From NCBI RefSeq assembly GCF_019175365.1, contig NZ_CP059572.1, positions 1,860,001-1,924,000 on the forward strand: a DNA stretch of 64,000 nt, written 5' to 3'. Every line of letters begins with the position of its first letter. Positions within the stretch are counted from its first letter, which is position 1. The notes beneath the pieces are model-generated. The model saw only the letters and a list, made by a program, of their open reading frames with translations, was not told the origin of the DNA and did no database searches. Of the stretch, positions 27,207 to 37,293 are shown in pieces. This DNA is from Actinomadura graeca. GTDB taxonomy: Bacteria > Actinomycetota > Actinomycetes > Streptosporangiales > Streptosporangiaceae. The position numbers and the translations under genes were made by a program.

Positions 27207-29750
27207 TCAGCGCTTCTTGCGGCCTCCGCGATCGTCGGACGGCAGGCCCTTGTCCAGTCCGGCGCGGCGGAGCGCGTCGGCCATGGCGCCGCCGCCCCCC
27301 TGCCCGCCCTGCCCTCCGCGGCCGCCTTGACCGCCGCGGCCGCCCTGACCTCCTTGGCCACCTTGGCCTCCGCGGCCGCCCTGCCCTCCGCGGCCACCCT
27401 GACCAACCTGTTCGCCACGTCCGGCCTGGCCGCCCCTGGCGCCCTGGCCCCGCCCGCCCCGGCCCTGCCCGCCTCCGCGCGGGCGGCGCTGGTCGCGGTC
27501 GCGGGACTCGCCGCGCCTCGCGCCCTGCTGCTCCTCGTCGAGGCGGAGGGTCAGGGAGATGCGCTTGCGCTGGAGATCGACGTCCAGCACCTTGACGCGG
27601 ACGATGTCGCCTGGCTTGACGACCTCGCGCGGATCCTGGACGAACCTGTTCGACATCGCGGAGATGTGGACGAGCCCGTCCTGGTGCACGCCGACGTCCA
27701 CGAACGCGCCGAACGCGGCGACGTTGGTGACCACGCCCTCCAGCACCATCCCGGCCTCCAGGTCGGAGAGCTTGTCGACGCCCTCCTTGAAGGTGGCGGT
27801 GCGGAACGCCGGGCGCGGGTCGCGGCCGGGCTTCTCCAGCTCGGCGATGATGTCGGTGACCGTGGGGAGCCCGAAGGTGTCGTCGACGAAGTCGGCCGGC
27901 CTCAGCGCGCGCAGCGCGGCGGTGTTGCCGATGAGCCCGGTGATGCCGTCGCCGGCCGCGGCCAGGATGCGGTGGACGACCGGGTAGGACTCGGGGTGCA
28001 CGCTGGAGGCGTCCAGGGGGTCGTCGCCGCCGGGGATGCGCAGGAAGCCCGCGCACTGCTCGAACGCCTTCGGGCCGAGCCGCGGGACGTCCTTCAGGCC
28101 GCCGCGGCTGCGGAACGGGCCGTTGGCGTCGCGGTGGGCGACGATGTTCTCCGCGAGGCCCTCGCCGATGCCCGACACGCGGGTGAGCAGCGGCGCGGAC
28201 GCGGTGTTGACGTCCACCCCGACCGCGTTCACGCAGTCCTCCACGACGGCGTCGAGGGACCGCGAGAGCTTCACCTCCGAGACGTCGTGCTGGTACTGGC
28301 CGACGCCGATCGACTTGGGGTCGATCTTGACGAGCTCGGCGAGCGGGTCCTGGAGGCGGCGGGCGATGGAGACGGCGCCGCGCAGCGAGACGTCCATGCC
28401 GGGCAGTTCCCGCCCGGCGTACTCCGACGCCGAGTACACCGACGCGCCCGCCTCCGACACCATGATCTTGGTGAGCCCGAGGTCGGGGTGCCGGGCCATG
28501 AGGTCGGCGGTGAGCTTGTCGGTCTCCCGGGAGGCGGTGCCGTTGCCGATGGAGACCAGGTCCACCCGGTGCTCGCGGGCGAGCCGGGCGAGGGTCTCGA
28601 TCGACTCGTCCCATTTGCGGCGCGGCTCGTGGGGGAAGACGGTGTCGGTGGCGACGACCTTGCCGGTGGCGTCGACGACGGCGACCTTCACGCCGGTGCG
28701 CAGGCCGGGGTCCAGGCCCATGGTGGCGCGGGTGCCGGCGGGCGCGGCGAGCAGCAGGTCGCGCAGGTTGGCGGCGAACACGCGGACCGCCTCGTCCTCG
28801 GCCTCCTGCCGCAGCCGGGTGCGCAGGTCGATGCCGAGGTGCACGAGGATCCGGGTCCGCCAGGCCCACCGGACGGTGTCGGCGAGCCACCGGTCCGCCG
28901 GACGGCCCTGGTCGGCGATGCCGAAACGGCGCGCCACCTCCACCTCGTAGGAGGAGCGGGCGGACGGGTCGTCCGGTGCCTCCTCCGGCTCCAGGTCGAG
29001 GTCGAGGACCTCCTCCTTCTCGCCGCGGAACAGCGCGAGGACGCGGTGCGAGGGCAGCTTCGCGAACGGCTCGGAGAACGCGAAGTAGTCGGAGAACTTG
29101 GCGCCGGTCTCCTCCTTGCCCTCGCGGACGCGCGAGAGCATCCGGCCCTGGTTCCACATCCGCTCGCGCAGCGCGCCGATGAGGTCGGCGTCCTCGGCGA
29201 ACCGCTCGACGAGGATGGCGCGGGCGCCCTCCAGCGCGGCGGCCGCGTCGGCGACGCCCTTCTCCTCGTCGACGTAGGCGGCCGCTGCCTCCTGCGGGTC
29301 GTGGGACGGGTCGTCCAGCAGCAGCGTGGCGAGCGGTTCGAGGCCCGCCTCGCGGGCGATCTGTGCCTTGGTGCGCCGCTTGGGCTTGTACGGGAGGTAG
29401 ATGTCCTCCAGCCGGGCCTTGGAGTCGGCGGTCATGATCTGGGTCCGGAGCTCACCGGTGAGCTTGCCCTGGGACTCGATCGACTCCAGGATCGCGGCGC
29501 GCCGCTCGTCCAGCTCGCGCAGGTAGCGCAGCCGCTCCTCCAGCGCGCGCAGCTGCGCGTCGTCGAGGGCGCCGGTGGCCTCCTTGCGGTAGCGGGCGAT
29601 GAACGGGACGGTCGAGCCGCCGTCGAGCAGGTCGACCGCGACCCGCACCTGCCCCTCGCGGACGCCGATCTCCTCGGCGATCCGCTGGGTGATCGGCGGC
29701 GGGCCCCCGGCGGTCTGGTCGTTCGCGGTCTGGCTGGTGGTCGCTGTCAC
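27207..29750 (-). CDS. tex: Tex family RNA-binding protein with RGG/GGQ tail
   Basis: An 847-residue protein. It has the Tex N-terminal helical region ([17 protein letters not shown]), a YqgF-like RNase H fold ([16 protein letters not shown]), the helix-hairpin-helix region ([19 protein letters not shown]) and an S1 domain ([23 protein letters not shown]). Tex proteins bind RNA and affect transcription. Residues 743-847 add an unusual low-complexity tail of GGRGGQ units ending in GGRKKR. The GTG at 29750 has GGGAGAAAG about 14 nt upstream, which is a little far. Confidence 0.92.
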   Translation of the reverse strand: MTATTSQTANDQTAGGPPPITQRIAEEIGVREGQVRVAVDLLDGGSTVPFIARYRKEATGALDDAQLRALEERLRYLRELDERRAAILESIESQGKLTGELRTQIMTADSKARLEDIYLPYKPKRRTKAQIAREAGLEPLATLLLDDPSHDPQEAAAAYVDEEKGVADAAAALEGARAILVERFAEDADLIGALRERMWNQGRMLSRVREGKEETGAKFSDYFAFSEPFAKLPSHRVLALFRGEKEEVLDLDLEPEEAPDDPSARSSYEVEVARRFGIADQGRPADRWLADTVRWAWRTRILVHLGIDLRTRLRQEAEDEAVRVFAANLRDLLLAAPAGTRATMGLDPGLRTGVKVAVVDATGKVVATDTVFPHEPRRKWDESIETLARLAREHRVDLVSIGNGTASRETDKLTADLMARHPDLGLTKIMVSEAGASVYSASEYAGRELPGMDVSLRGAVSIARRLQDPLAELVKIDPKSIGVGQYQHDVSEVKLSRSLDAVVEDCVNAVGVDVNTASAPLLTRVSGIGEGLAENIVAHRDANGPFRSRGGLKDVPRLGPKAFEQCAGFLRIPGGDDPLDASSVHPESYPVVHRILAAAGDGITGLIGNTAALRALRPADFVDDTFGLPTVTDIIAELEKPGRDPRPAFRTATFKEGVDKLSDLEAGMVLEGVVTNVAAFGAFVDVGVHQDGLVHISAMSNRFVQDPREVVKPGDIVRVKVLDVDLQRKRISLTLRLDEEQQGARRGESRDRDQRRPRGGGQGRGGRGQGARGGQAGRGEQVGQGGRGGQGGRGGQGGQGGQGGRGGQGGRGGQGGQGGGGAMADALRRAGLDKGLPSDDRGGRKKR
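27288..27476 (-). repeat. Short GGQ/GGR-coding repeat in the tex 3' end
   Basis: About 63 codons form an irregular array of 9-18 bp units encoding GGQ and GGRGGQ. The plus strand reads as repeated CCGCGGCCGCC and CTGACC/CTTGGCC blocks. Such arrays expand and contract by slippage, so length variation between strains is likely. Confidence 0.75.
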
Positions 29751-30019
29751 AACGTGGATTCGCTTTCTCCCCTGGATATCGCCAGAGCATTGTCCAGGGA
29801 ACGGGGCCTCTTGTCTTGTCACTCCGGGACGACGGCGGTCCCGCGGGGTGGGGTTAACTCCCCCATGAGCCGGGCGAAAGCGGGGCTTAGCCCTACCGAG
29901 ACCTGCGCGGGGACCGACCACAATGGTGGCGAAGGGCACACGGGCCGGGGCCCGGCCACGGCCGGCAGGGGCAGGACCGGCAGGCGGCACGGCAGCGGCA
30001 CGGCAAAGGAGGAGCAAGG
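29751..30019. other. Divergent region between tex and two-component system 2
   Basis: A 269-bp non-coding stretch. It holds a CACAAT -10 candidate (29919-29924) for the rightward operon without a clear -35, and a long GC-rich leader of repeated GGCA/CGGCA units before the kinase. No gene is seen. Confidence 0.3.
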
Positions 30020-31321
30020 GTGAGCGGACGCCTCGTCGATCGTCTCGGAGAGCGCGCGCGGCGCGCCCTGGTCAACCTCGTCCGCGGCGTGCTCCAGATC
30101 GTCCTGGCGTTCACGGTGAACCTGCCGCTGTTCATCCTGGCGGTGCTGTCGATCGCCTTCATCCCGCTGGGGTTCGGCGTGGTGATGGTGCCGGGGGTGC
30201 TCCAGGCCGTCCGGGCGGTGGCGAACCAGCAGCGGGCATGGGCGGCGGAGTGGTCGGGCGTGGAGATCCCCGTCCCGTACCGGGAGGAGCCGCCCGGCGG
30301 CCTCGGGCCGTTCCGGCGCCTGGGGCTGCTGCTCACCGACCCGGCGACGTGGCGTGACCTGCTGTGGACGCTGCTGAACATCCCCGCCGGGCTCGTCCTC
30401 GGCGCACTGGCGGGCGGCCTGACGCTCTACGGGCTGGAGGGCGTGTTCGTGGCGCCGGTCGTCGCGACCGTCACCGAGTACGGCTGGGGCCCGTTCTGGC
30501 CGCTGGAGGACTACGGCGTAGCCGGATACGCCGGCACGGTCGTACTCGGCGCGGCGCTCACGGTGGTGTCGCTGCCGCTGGGCGGGGTGTTCCTGAAGGC
30601 GCACGCGGTGTTCACGCAGTCGCTGCTGGCGCCGACGAAGGGCGCGCTGACCGCGCGGGTGCGGCAGCTCGCCGAGTCCCGGTCGGAGACGGTGGACGCC
30701 TCGGCAGCCGAGCTGCGCCGCATCGAGCGGGACCTGCACGACGGCGCCCAGGCACGGCTGGTGGCGCTGAGCATGAACATCGGCCTGGCCGAGGAGATGA
30801 TGAAGCACGACCCCGAGACCGCGCGGCAGCTGCTGGCCGAGGCGCGCGCGTCCAGCGGGATGGCGCTCACCGAGCTGCGCGACCTGGTCCGCGGGATCCA
30901 CCCTCCGGTGCTGGCCGAGCGGGGACTGGACGGGGCGGTCCGCGCGCTGGCGCTCACCCTCCCGCTGCCCGTCGACGTCCGGATCGACCTGCCGGGACGG
31001 GCCGACGCCCCGGTCGAGTCCGCCGCCTACTTCGCGGTCGCGGAGATCCTCGCCAACGTCGTCAAGCACTCCGGCGCGCGGCGGGCCTGGCTCCAGATCG
31101 AGCACGCGGGCGGCCGGCTCCTCATGATCGTCGGCGATGACGGGACGGGCGGCGCCGAGCCCGCGCGGGGCGGTGGCATGCGCGGTATCGAACGGCGGCT
31201 CGCCGCGTTCGATGGGACGATGGCCGTGACGAGCCCCCCCGGGGGCCCGACCGTCGTGACCATGGAGCTGCCGTGCGCGTTGTCATCGCCGAAGACCTTG
31301 CCCTCCTCCGGGACGGGCTGA
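30020..31321 (+). CDS. Sensor histidine kinase with multi-pass membrane input domain (system 2)
   Basis: A 433-residue protein. The N-terminal ~200 residues contain four to five hydrophobic helices, including [20 protein letters not shown], typical of actinomycete kinases with a 'putative sensor' membrane domain. The phosphoacceptor box is [20 protein letters not shown], and the HATPase part has [13 protein letters not shown] and IVGDDGTGG. The GTG start follows AAAGGAGGAGCAAGG. The last 49 nt overlap the start of its response regulator gene. Confidence 0.88.
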   Translation: MSGRLVDRLGERARRALVNLVRGVLQIVLAFTVNLPLFILAVLSIAFIPLGFGVVMVPGVLQAVRAVANQQRAWAAEWSGVEIPVPYREEPPGGLGPFRRLGLLLTDPATWRDLLWTLLNIPAGLVLGALAGGLTLYGLEGVFVAPVVATVTEYGWGPFWPLEDYGVAGYAGTVVLGAALTVVSLPLGGVFLKAHAVFTQSLLAPTKGALTARVRQLAESRSETVDASAAELRRIERDLHDGAQARLVALSMNIGLAEEMMKHDPETARQLLAEARASSGMALTELRDLVRGIHPPVLAERGLDGAVRALALTLPLPVDVRIDLPGRADAPVESAAYFAVAEILANVVKHSGARRAWLQIEHAGGRLLMIVGDDGTGGAEPARGGGMRGIERRLAAFDGTMAVTSPPGGPTVVTMELPCALSSPKTLPSSGTG

Positions 31322-31917
31322 TCCGCCTGCTGGGCGCGTTCGGGTTCGAGGTCGTCGAGGCGGTGGACAACGGGCCGTCGCTGCTGCGGGCGCTCACCGG
31401 CCACCGCCCGGACGTGGCGGTGGTGGACGTGCGGCTCCCCCCGACCTTCACCGACGAGGGCCTGCGGGCGGCGCTGGAGGCGCGCGAGCGGGTCCCGGGC
31501 CTGCCGGTGCTGGTGCTGTCGCAGCACGTGGAGCAGCTGTACGCGCGGGAGCTGCTGTCCGACAGCTCGGGCGGCATCGGCTACCTGCTGAAGGACCGGG
31601 TGTCGGACGTCGCGCAGTTCGTGGACGCGGTGCGCCGGGTGGCGGCCGGCGGCACCGCCCTCGACCCGGACGTGGTGGCGCAGCTGCTGACCCGGCACGC
31701 CCGCGAGGAGCCGCTCCAGCGGCTGACCCCCCGCGAGCGCGAGGTGCTGGGGCTGATGGCCGAGGGCCGCTCGAACGCGGCCATCGCGGGCCGGCTGTTC
31801 GTGACCGAGAAGGCGATCAGCAAGCACACCAACAGCATCTTCGGCAAGCTCGGGCTGCCCCCGTCCGAGGACGACAACCGCCGCGTGCTGGCGGTCCTCG
31901 CCTACCTCGGCTCGTGA
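31273..31917 (+). CDS. NarL/LuxR-family response regulator (system 2)
   Basis: A 214-residue regulator with the receiver domain (acidic residues ED at 7-8, phosphoacceptor D52 in VAVVDVRLPP, conserved K in YLLKDRV) and a LuxR-type DNA-binding domain (LTPREREVLGLMAEGRSNAAIAGRLFVTEKAISKH). The GTG start lies inside the 3' end of the kinase gene, so the two are translationally coupled. The downstream 93 bp contain CCCTGCCGCCCC-type direct repeats but no clear terminator. Confidence 0.92.
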   Translation: MRVVIAEDLALLRDGLIRLLGAFGFEVVEAVDNGPSLLRALTGHRPDVAVVDVRLPPTFTDEGLRAALEARERVPGLPVLVLSQHVEQLYARELLSDSSGGIGYLLKDRVSDVAQFVDAVRRVAAGGTALDPDVVAQLLTRHAREEPLQRLTPREREVLGLMAEGRSNAAIAGRLFVTEKAISKHTNSIFGKLGLPPSEDDNRRVLAVLAYLGS

Positions 31918-32010
31918 GATCCCCGTCCCGTGCTCTCGTGGCCTGTGTCGCCCTGCCGTCCTCCCCTGCCGCCCCTTGCCCTGCCGCCCCCTGCCCCGCC
32001 TTGGAACGGT

Positions 32011-32430
32011 CTAGAGCGCCCAGGGCGGGACGATCCGCTCGGGACCCTGCGGCTCCAGGTCGCATTTGCCGGGGTCTACCACGGCGTCCGGGTCGTAGAC
32101 GAGGCAGCCCGCGGGCGCGGCGACGACGGCGGTGAACCCGGCGTCCGGCGCCGCGGTCATCCGGCGCGGCCTGTCCGCGGGCAGGACGACGGTGTCGCCG
32201 GGCCCGGCCCGCAGGGTGCGGCCGTCCAGGTCGATGGTCGCGGTGCCCTCCAGGAACGTCCACACCTGCTCGGTGTCGAAGGCGTGCCGCGGGCCGGTCC
32301 TGCCCGCGAGCATGTCGACGCGCCAGACGGCGAGGGCGGACGCGCCTCCCTGAGTGGGCGAGGCGAAGGTGGTCATGGTGCCGTTCGGCGTGGTGGTGCG
32401 GCGGCTCTCGGTGCCGCGGACGAGCGTCAT
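32011..32430 (-). CDS. Cupin-domain protein
   Basis: A 139-residue single-domain cupin: FDTEQVWTFLEGTATIDLDGR is the first motif region and AGPGDTVVLPADRPRRM the second. The usual metal ligands are only partly present, because the classic HxH is replaced by RHAFDTEQ, so metal binding is uncertain. The enzyme or binding role is unknown. The ATG at 32430 has AGGGGA 9 nt upstream. It is divergent from a MarR regulator and is probably its target; the shared gap holds a perfect inverted repeat. Confidence 0.75.
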   Translation of the reverse strand: MTLVRGTESRRTTTPNGTMTTFASPTQGGASALAVWRVDMLAGRTGPRHAFDTEQVWTFLEGTATIDLDGRTLRAGPGDTVVLPADRPRRMTAAPDAGFTAVVAAPAGCLVYDPDAVVDPGKCDLEPQGPERIVPPWAL

Positions 32431-32450
32431 GGCCGTGGATCCCCTAAGTT

Positions 32451-32467
32451 GGACAATGTGGTTGTCC
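32451..32467. promoter_or_regulatory. Putative MarR operator
   Basis: GGACAA (32451-32456) and TTGTCC (32462-32467) form a perfect inverted repeat with a 5-bp spacer, between cupin and MarR genes. A TATAGT -10 candidate starts 2 bp to the right (32469-32474). A second, imperfect repeat (GTTGTC...GTCAAC) overlaps it. The position fits autoregulation and control of the cupin gene. Confidence 0.55.
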
Positions 32468-32491
32468 ATATAGTCAACGAGGTTGTCTTCC

Positions 32492-33046
32492 ATGTCAACT
32501 CCCCCAGGTGAGCCCTCTGCCAGGCCCGCGGACGGATCTGCGGACGGATCCGCGGACGGGCCCGCGGACGGGCGCGGCCCCGGCGACCCGCCCGGCTTCG
32601 AGCTGCCGCTCCGCCTCTTCCTGGCGTTCCGCGTGATCATCGACGAGCTGCACGAGGAGCTGGCGCGCGAGGGTCACCCCGGCCTGCGCCCGATGCACGG
32701 GTTCGTCTTCCAGGCGATCGGCCCCGGCGGCACCACCGCCGTGGAGCTGGGCCGGCGGCTCGGGGTGTCCAAGCAGGCCGCGGGCAAGATGATCGAGTCG
32801 CTGGAGCGCGCCGGCTACGTCGAGCGCGCCGCCGACCCGTCCGACGCGCGGCGGAAGATCGTCCGGCTCACCGCGCGGGGCACCGACTCCCTCGTCCGGT
32901 CGGCGCGGATCTTCGACCGGATCCGGGACCGCTGGGCCGCGCGGCTCGGCGCGGACCGGCTGCGGGCGCTGGAGACCGGCCTCCGCGAGCTCACACCGGC
33001 GGACGTCTGGCGCCTGGACGTGCCGGGCTGGTTCGGGACAGGCTGA
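32492..33046 (+). CDS. MarR-family transcriptional regulator
   Basis: A 184-residue winged-helix protein. The DNA-binding part reads TAVELGRRLGVSKQAAGKMIESLERAGYVERAADPSDARRKIVRLT, including the typical DxR wing. The first ~35 residues are a low-complexity stretch of ADG(S/P) repeats, encoded by near-identical GCGGACGG units at 32527-32572. The ATG at 32492 has GAGG 9 nt upstream; a TTG at 32483 is less likely. It probably represses the divergent cupin gene. Confidence 0.85.
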   Translation: MSTPPGEPSARPADGSADGSADGPADGRGPGDPPGFELPLRLFLAFRVIIDELHEELAREGHPGLRPMHGFVFQAIGPGGTTAVELGRRLGVSKQAAGKMIESLERAGYVERAADPSDARRKIVRLTARGTDSLVRSARIFDRIRDRWAARLGADRLRALETGLRELTPADVWRLDVPGWFGTG

Positions 33047-33132
33047 TTTTTCTTCTCCGTGCGGCGACCATATGTCCCCTGGCAGTCACGCATACCACCG
33101 GCTCCCACGCGCCCCGTGAACCCGGCGAGCCC

Positions 33133-33192
33133 TTGAACGCCCCCGTCGGCCCGGTTACCATCAGCGCAATTTCTTAGGAAAGTTTCCTAAGA
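33133..33192 (+). promoter_or_regulatory. Chitinase promoter and operator
   Basis: TTGAAC (33133-33138) and TACCAT (33156-33161) are spaced by exactly 17 bp, so transcription should start near 33168. A perfect 21-bp palindrome follows at 33172-33192, with arms TCTTAGGAAA and TTTCCTAAGA around a central G. The palindrome lies just downstream of the predicted start, where a bound repressor would block elongation or initiation. It does not resemble the DasR-type ACTGGTCTAGACCAGT element. Confidence 0.7.
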
Positions 33193-33238
33193 GAAGACGG
33201 ATTCCTGTTGGTTCGGGGGACGGACTGAACGGAGAGTC

Positions 33239-35065
<1,827 letters not shown>

Positions 35066-35111
35066 CCTGTTCGCAGGGGGCACCTCCCAGCCCCTCAGAC
35101 AGCCGAGACTT

Positions 35112-35148
35112 CGGGCCCCTGACCAACCGGACGCCGGTCAGGGGCCCG
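35112..35148 (+). terminator. Chitinase terminator hairpin
   Basis: A 13-bp perfect stem (arms CGGGCCCCTGACC and its complement) with an 11-nt loop lies 47 bp after the chitinase stop and before the convergent yceI-like gene. It may serve both directions. Confidence 0.75.
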
Positions 35149-35199
35149 CCCCTTTCCCGGGGCGGAACGGGTGGGTGCCGCGGACGGTCGCGGAGGCCC

Positions 35200-35775
35200 T
35201 CAGGTCTGGAGCGCGGCCTGGATCTCCAGGACGATCTGCACCTTCTCCCCCAGGGCCAGCGCGCCGCCGGGGACCGTGCTGCCGTCGCCGACGCCGAACT
35301 CCAGGCGGCTGATCTCGCCGCTGGCGGTGAACCCGGCGCGGGCACCCTTGAACGGGTCGTCCTGGCGGAACGGGTCGGGGCCGAAGCCGCCGACCTCCAG
35401 CCGCAGCGGGACCTGCTTGGTCACGCCGCGCAGGCTCAGCTCCCCGTCCAGGACGAACCCGTCGCGCGCGGCGCGCAGGCCGGTCGAGCGGTAGGACATC
35501 GACGGGTACTTCTCCACGTCCAGGTAGTCGGCGGACCTGACGTGCTCGTCGCGCTGGGCGTTGCCGGTGTCGACCGAGGTCAGGTCGACGGTCGCGGTGA
35601 CGGAGGAGCCGAGGACGTCCTCGCCCGTCACGATCGTGCCCTCGAACGCGCCGAAGCGCCCGCGGACCTTGCTGACCATCAGGTGCCGGATCGTGAAGCC
35701 CACGTTGGAGTGCGCGGGGTCGATCGTCCAGGTGCCGGAGACGTATCCGGGGATCTCGACAAGCTCGGCGGTCAT
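35200..35775 (-). CDS. YceI-family protein
   Basis: A 191-residue protein beginning near WTIDPAHSNVGFTIRHLMVSKVRG, the YceI lipocalin-like signature, followed by DLTSVDTGNAQRDEHVRSADYLDVEKYP. The family binds polyisoprenoid-type lipids in a beta barrel. No signal peptide is present, so a cytoplasmic location is likely. The ATG at 35775 has CAGGAG 6 nt upstream. It is divergent from an HxlR regulator, a common pairing. Confidence 0.9.
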   Translation of the reverse strand: MTAELVEIPGYVSGTWTIDPAHSNVGFTIRHLMVSKVRGRFGAFEGTIVTGEDVLGSSVTATVDLTSVDTGNAQRDEHVRSADYLDVEKYPSMSYRSTGLRAARDGFVLDGELSLRGVTKQVPLRLEVGGFGPDPFRQDDPFKGARAGFTASGEISRLEFGVGDGSTVPGGALALGEKVQIVLEIQAALQT

Positions 35776-35793
35776 CGTGTCTCCTGGGGTTAT

Positions 35794-35832
35794 GAGAAGT
35801 AAGGCGGTTCCTGTTCGGAACCGTCCCTTCTC
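35794..35832. promoter_or_regulatory. Putative HxlR operator between yceI-like and hxlR-like genes
   Basis: A nested inverted repeat. The inner arms CGGTTCC (35805-35811) and GGAACCG (35817-35823) are perfect with a 5-bp spacer. The outer arms GAGAAG (35794-35799) and CTTCTC (35827-35832) are also perfect. The symmetry and placement between divergent genes suggest a dimeric HxlR binding site. Confidence 0.6.
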
Positions 35833-35900
35833 ATGGTGCGGACGCCCCGGAGTCGGCACAAGAAGGCACTTTCACCTGCCCCGGTCACCTGGAGATAACC

Positions 35901-36296
35901 ATGGACGTCAGCGCGTTCGGCGAGCACGGGCCGGTCTCGTGCCGGGCACGGGAGATCCTCGATCGCGTCGGCGACAAGTGGTCGCTCCAGGTGATCGCGC
36001 TGCTCGGCGAGCGCACCAAGCGGTTCACCGAGCTCAAGCGCGAGATCGACGGGATCAGCCAGCGGATGCTCACCGTCACGCTGCGCGGCCTGGAGCGCGA
36101 CGGCATCGTCACCCGCACCGTCTACCCGGTGATGCCGCCCCGCGTCGAGTACTCCCTCACCCCGATGGGGGCGACGCTCATGGACGCGGCCAACGCCCTC
36201 GTCAGGTGGGCGGAGGGCCATCTGGACGAGATCGACGCCGCGCGCGCCGAGTACGACGCCCGCGCCGCCGAGATCGAGGCGCTCAAGTCGTCGTGA
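35901..36296 (+). CDS. HxlR-family transcriptional regulator
   Basis: A 131-residue winged-helix regulator with the HxlR signature CRAREILDRVGDKWSLQVIALLGERTKRFTELKREIDGISQRMLT. C14 sits at the position of the redox-sensing cysteine in several HxlR proteins, so thiol or electrophile sensing is plausible. The ATG follows GGAGATAACC. It probably controls the divergent YceI gene. The 3' end overlaps the opposing GNAT gene by 14 bp. Confidence 0.9.
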   Translation: MDVSAFGEHGPVSCRAREILDRVGDKWSLQVIALLGERTKRFTELKREIDGISQRMLTVTLRGLERDGIVTRTVYPVMPPRVEYSLTPMGATLMDAANALVRWAEGHLDEIDAARAEYDARAAEIEALKSS

Positions 36297-36903
36297 CGCC
36301 CGGCCGGGCGTCACGCCAGAGCGGATAGGTCTCCAGCCCGCCCGGGAACCGGATCGGGTCGCCGTGCGGCCGGTAGCCCGCACGGGCGTAGAGGCCCTTC
36401 GCGGCGCGGCCGGTGGTGGCCTCCAGGTAGGTGGGGACGCCGGCCGGGTCGAGCTGGCCCTGCCGGTGGGCCAGCAGCGCCGCGCCCAGCCCGCGGCCCT
36501 GGCGGGCGGAGGCGACGCCGAGCAGCATGAGGTAGTCGTGCGCGGGCCCCGCCGGATGCCGGTCGTGCATGATCCGGCCGAACGCGCTGAAGCGGGCGGC
36601 GTGACGCCCGCTCACCTCCCGGAGGCGGTCGTCGAGGTCGGCGGCGTCGGGCGCCTCCGACGGCATCCAGACGGCGCATCCGTGCGCGCCCGTCCCGTCG
36701 TCGGCCACGTGCACCGCGCCCGCCTCCTGGCCGTGCAGGACGAACAGCCGGAAGTACTCGTACAGCGCCTCCCCCCGCTCCCTGGGATCGGCGACGAGCC
36801 AGACGCTGACGGGGTCGTCGGCGAAGGCGTCGGTGAGGACGGCGGCGCAGCGGTCGGCGGCGTCGGCGCCGGCCGCGGTCCGGACGACGGGCGAGGCGGC
36901 CAC
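36283..36903 (-). CDS. GNAT-family N-acetyltransferase
   Basis: A 206-residue acetyltransferase. The acetyl-CoA site is LLGVASARQGRGLGAALLAHR (QxxGxG type), and the C-terminal half contains YLEATTGRAAKGLYARAGY. The substrate is unknown. The GTG at 36903 has AAGGAG about 7 nt upstream and is preferred over the GTG two codons earlier, which abuts the ribosome binding site. Confidence 0.85.
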   Translation of the reverse strand: MAASPVVRTAAGADAADRCAAVLTDAFADDPVSVWLVADPRERGEALYEYFRLFVLHGQEAGAVHVADDGTGAHGCAVWMPSEAPDAADLDDRLREVSGRHAARFSAFGRIMHDRHPAGPAHDYLMLLGVASARQGRGLGAALLAHRQGQLDPAGVPTYLEATTGRAAKGLYARAGYRPHGDPIRFPGGLETYPLWRDARPGVTTT

Positions 36904-37161
36904 GATCACTCTCCTTGGGGGTCGGCGGGGGCGGCGGATGTGATCATCGCGGGGCACGGCTCCCATTGACCGATGGCCGGGATGTTTTGTCGATACCGGG
37001 CGACTGCCGAATCTCCTGAAGTTGTCAGGACGGCCGTCAGGACGCCGCGCGGGCCGGAGGGGCGGCGGCTTGTCGGCCGTCCGCGGATCAATCCGAATGC
37101 GGGGCCCGGCACCGCGAGGTAGCGTGGAGACGCCATTCACACGAACCGATCAGGAAGCCCG

Positions 37162-37293
37162 ATGGCCTTTCACGAGGTGGGGCGGCGAGCTAGCCGCGCC
37201 GAGCTGGGGGACGAGCAGTCGTGCCCGGCCCGGCTCGGCGGTGTGCGCCGTCATCCCATCGACCTCGTGAGGCCGTCCCATGCGTTCTTCTGA
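37162..37293 (+). CDS. Possible 43-aa leader ORF upstream of alaS
   Basis: A short reading frame (starts MAFHEVGRRASRAELGDEQ, ends RPSHAFF) with CAGGAAG 5 nt upstream of its ATG. It ends 14 nt inside alaS, so its translation could couple to or compete with alaS. There is no evidence that it is expressed. The rest of the 376-bp gap (36904-37279) has no clear promoter, and no T-box-like element was recognised. Confidence 0.3.
   Translation: MAFHEVGRRASRAELGDEQSCPARLGGVRRHPIDLVRPSHAFF

Noticed and set aside
36904..37279. T-box riboswitch upstream of alaS
   Set aside because: No T-box sequence or specifier-type stem could be recognised by eye; a covariance-model search would be decisive.
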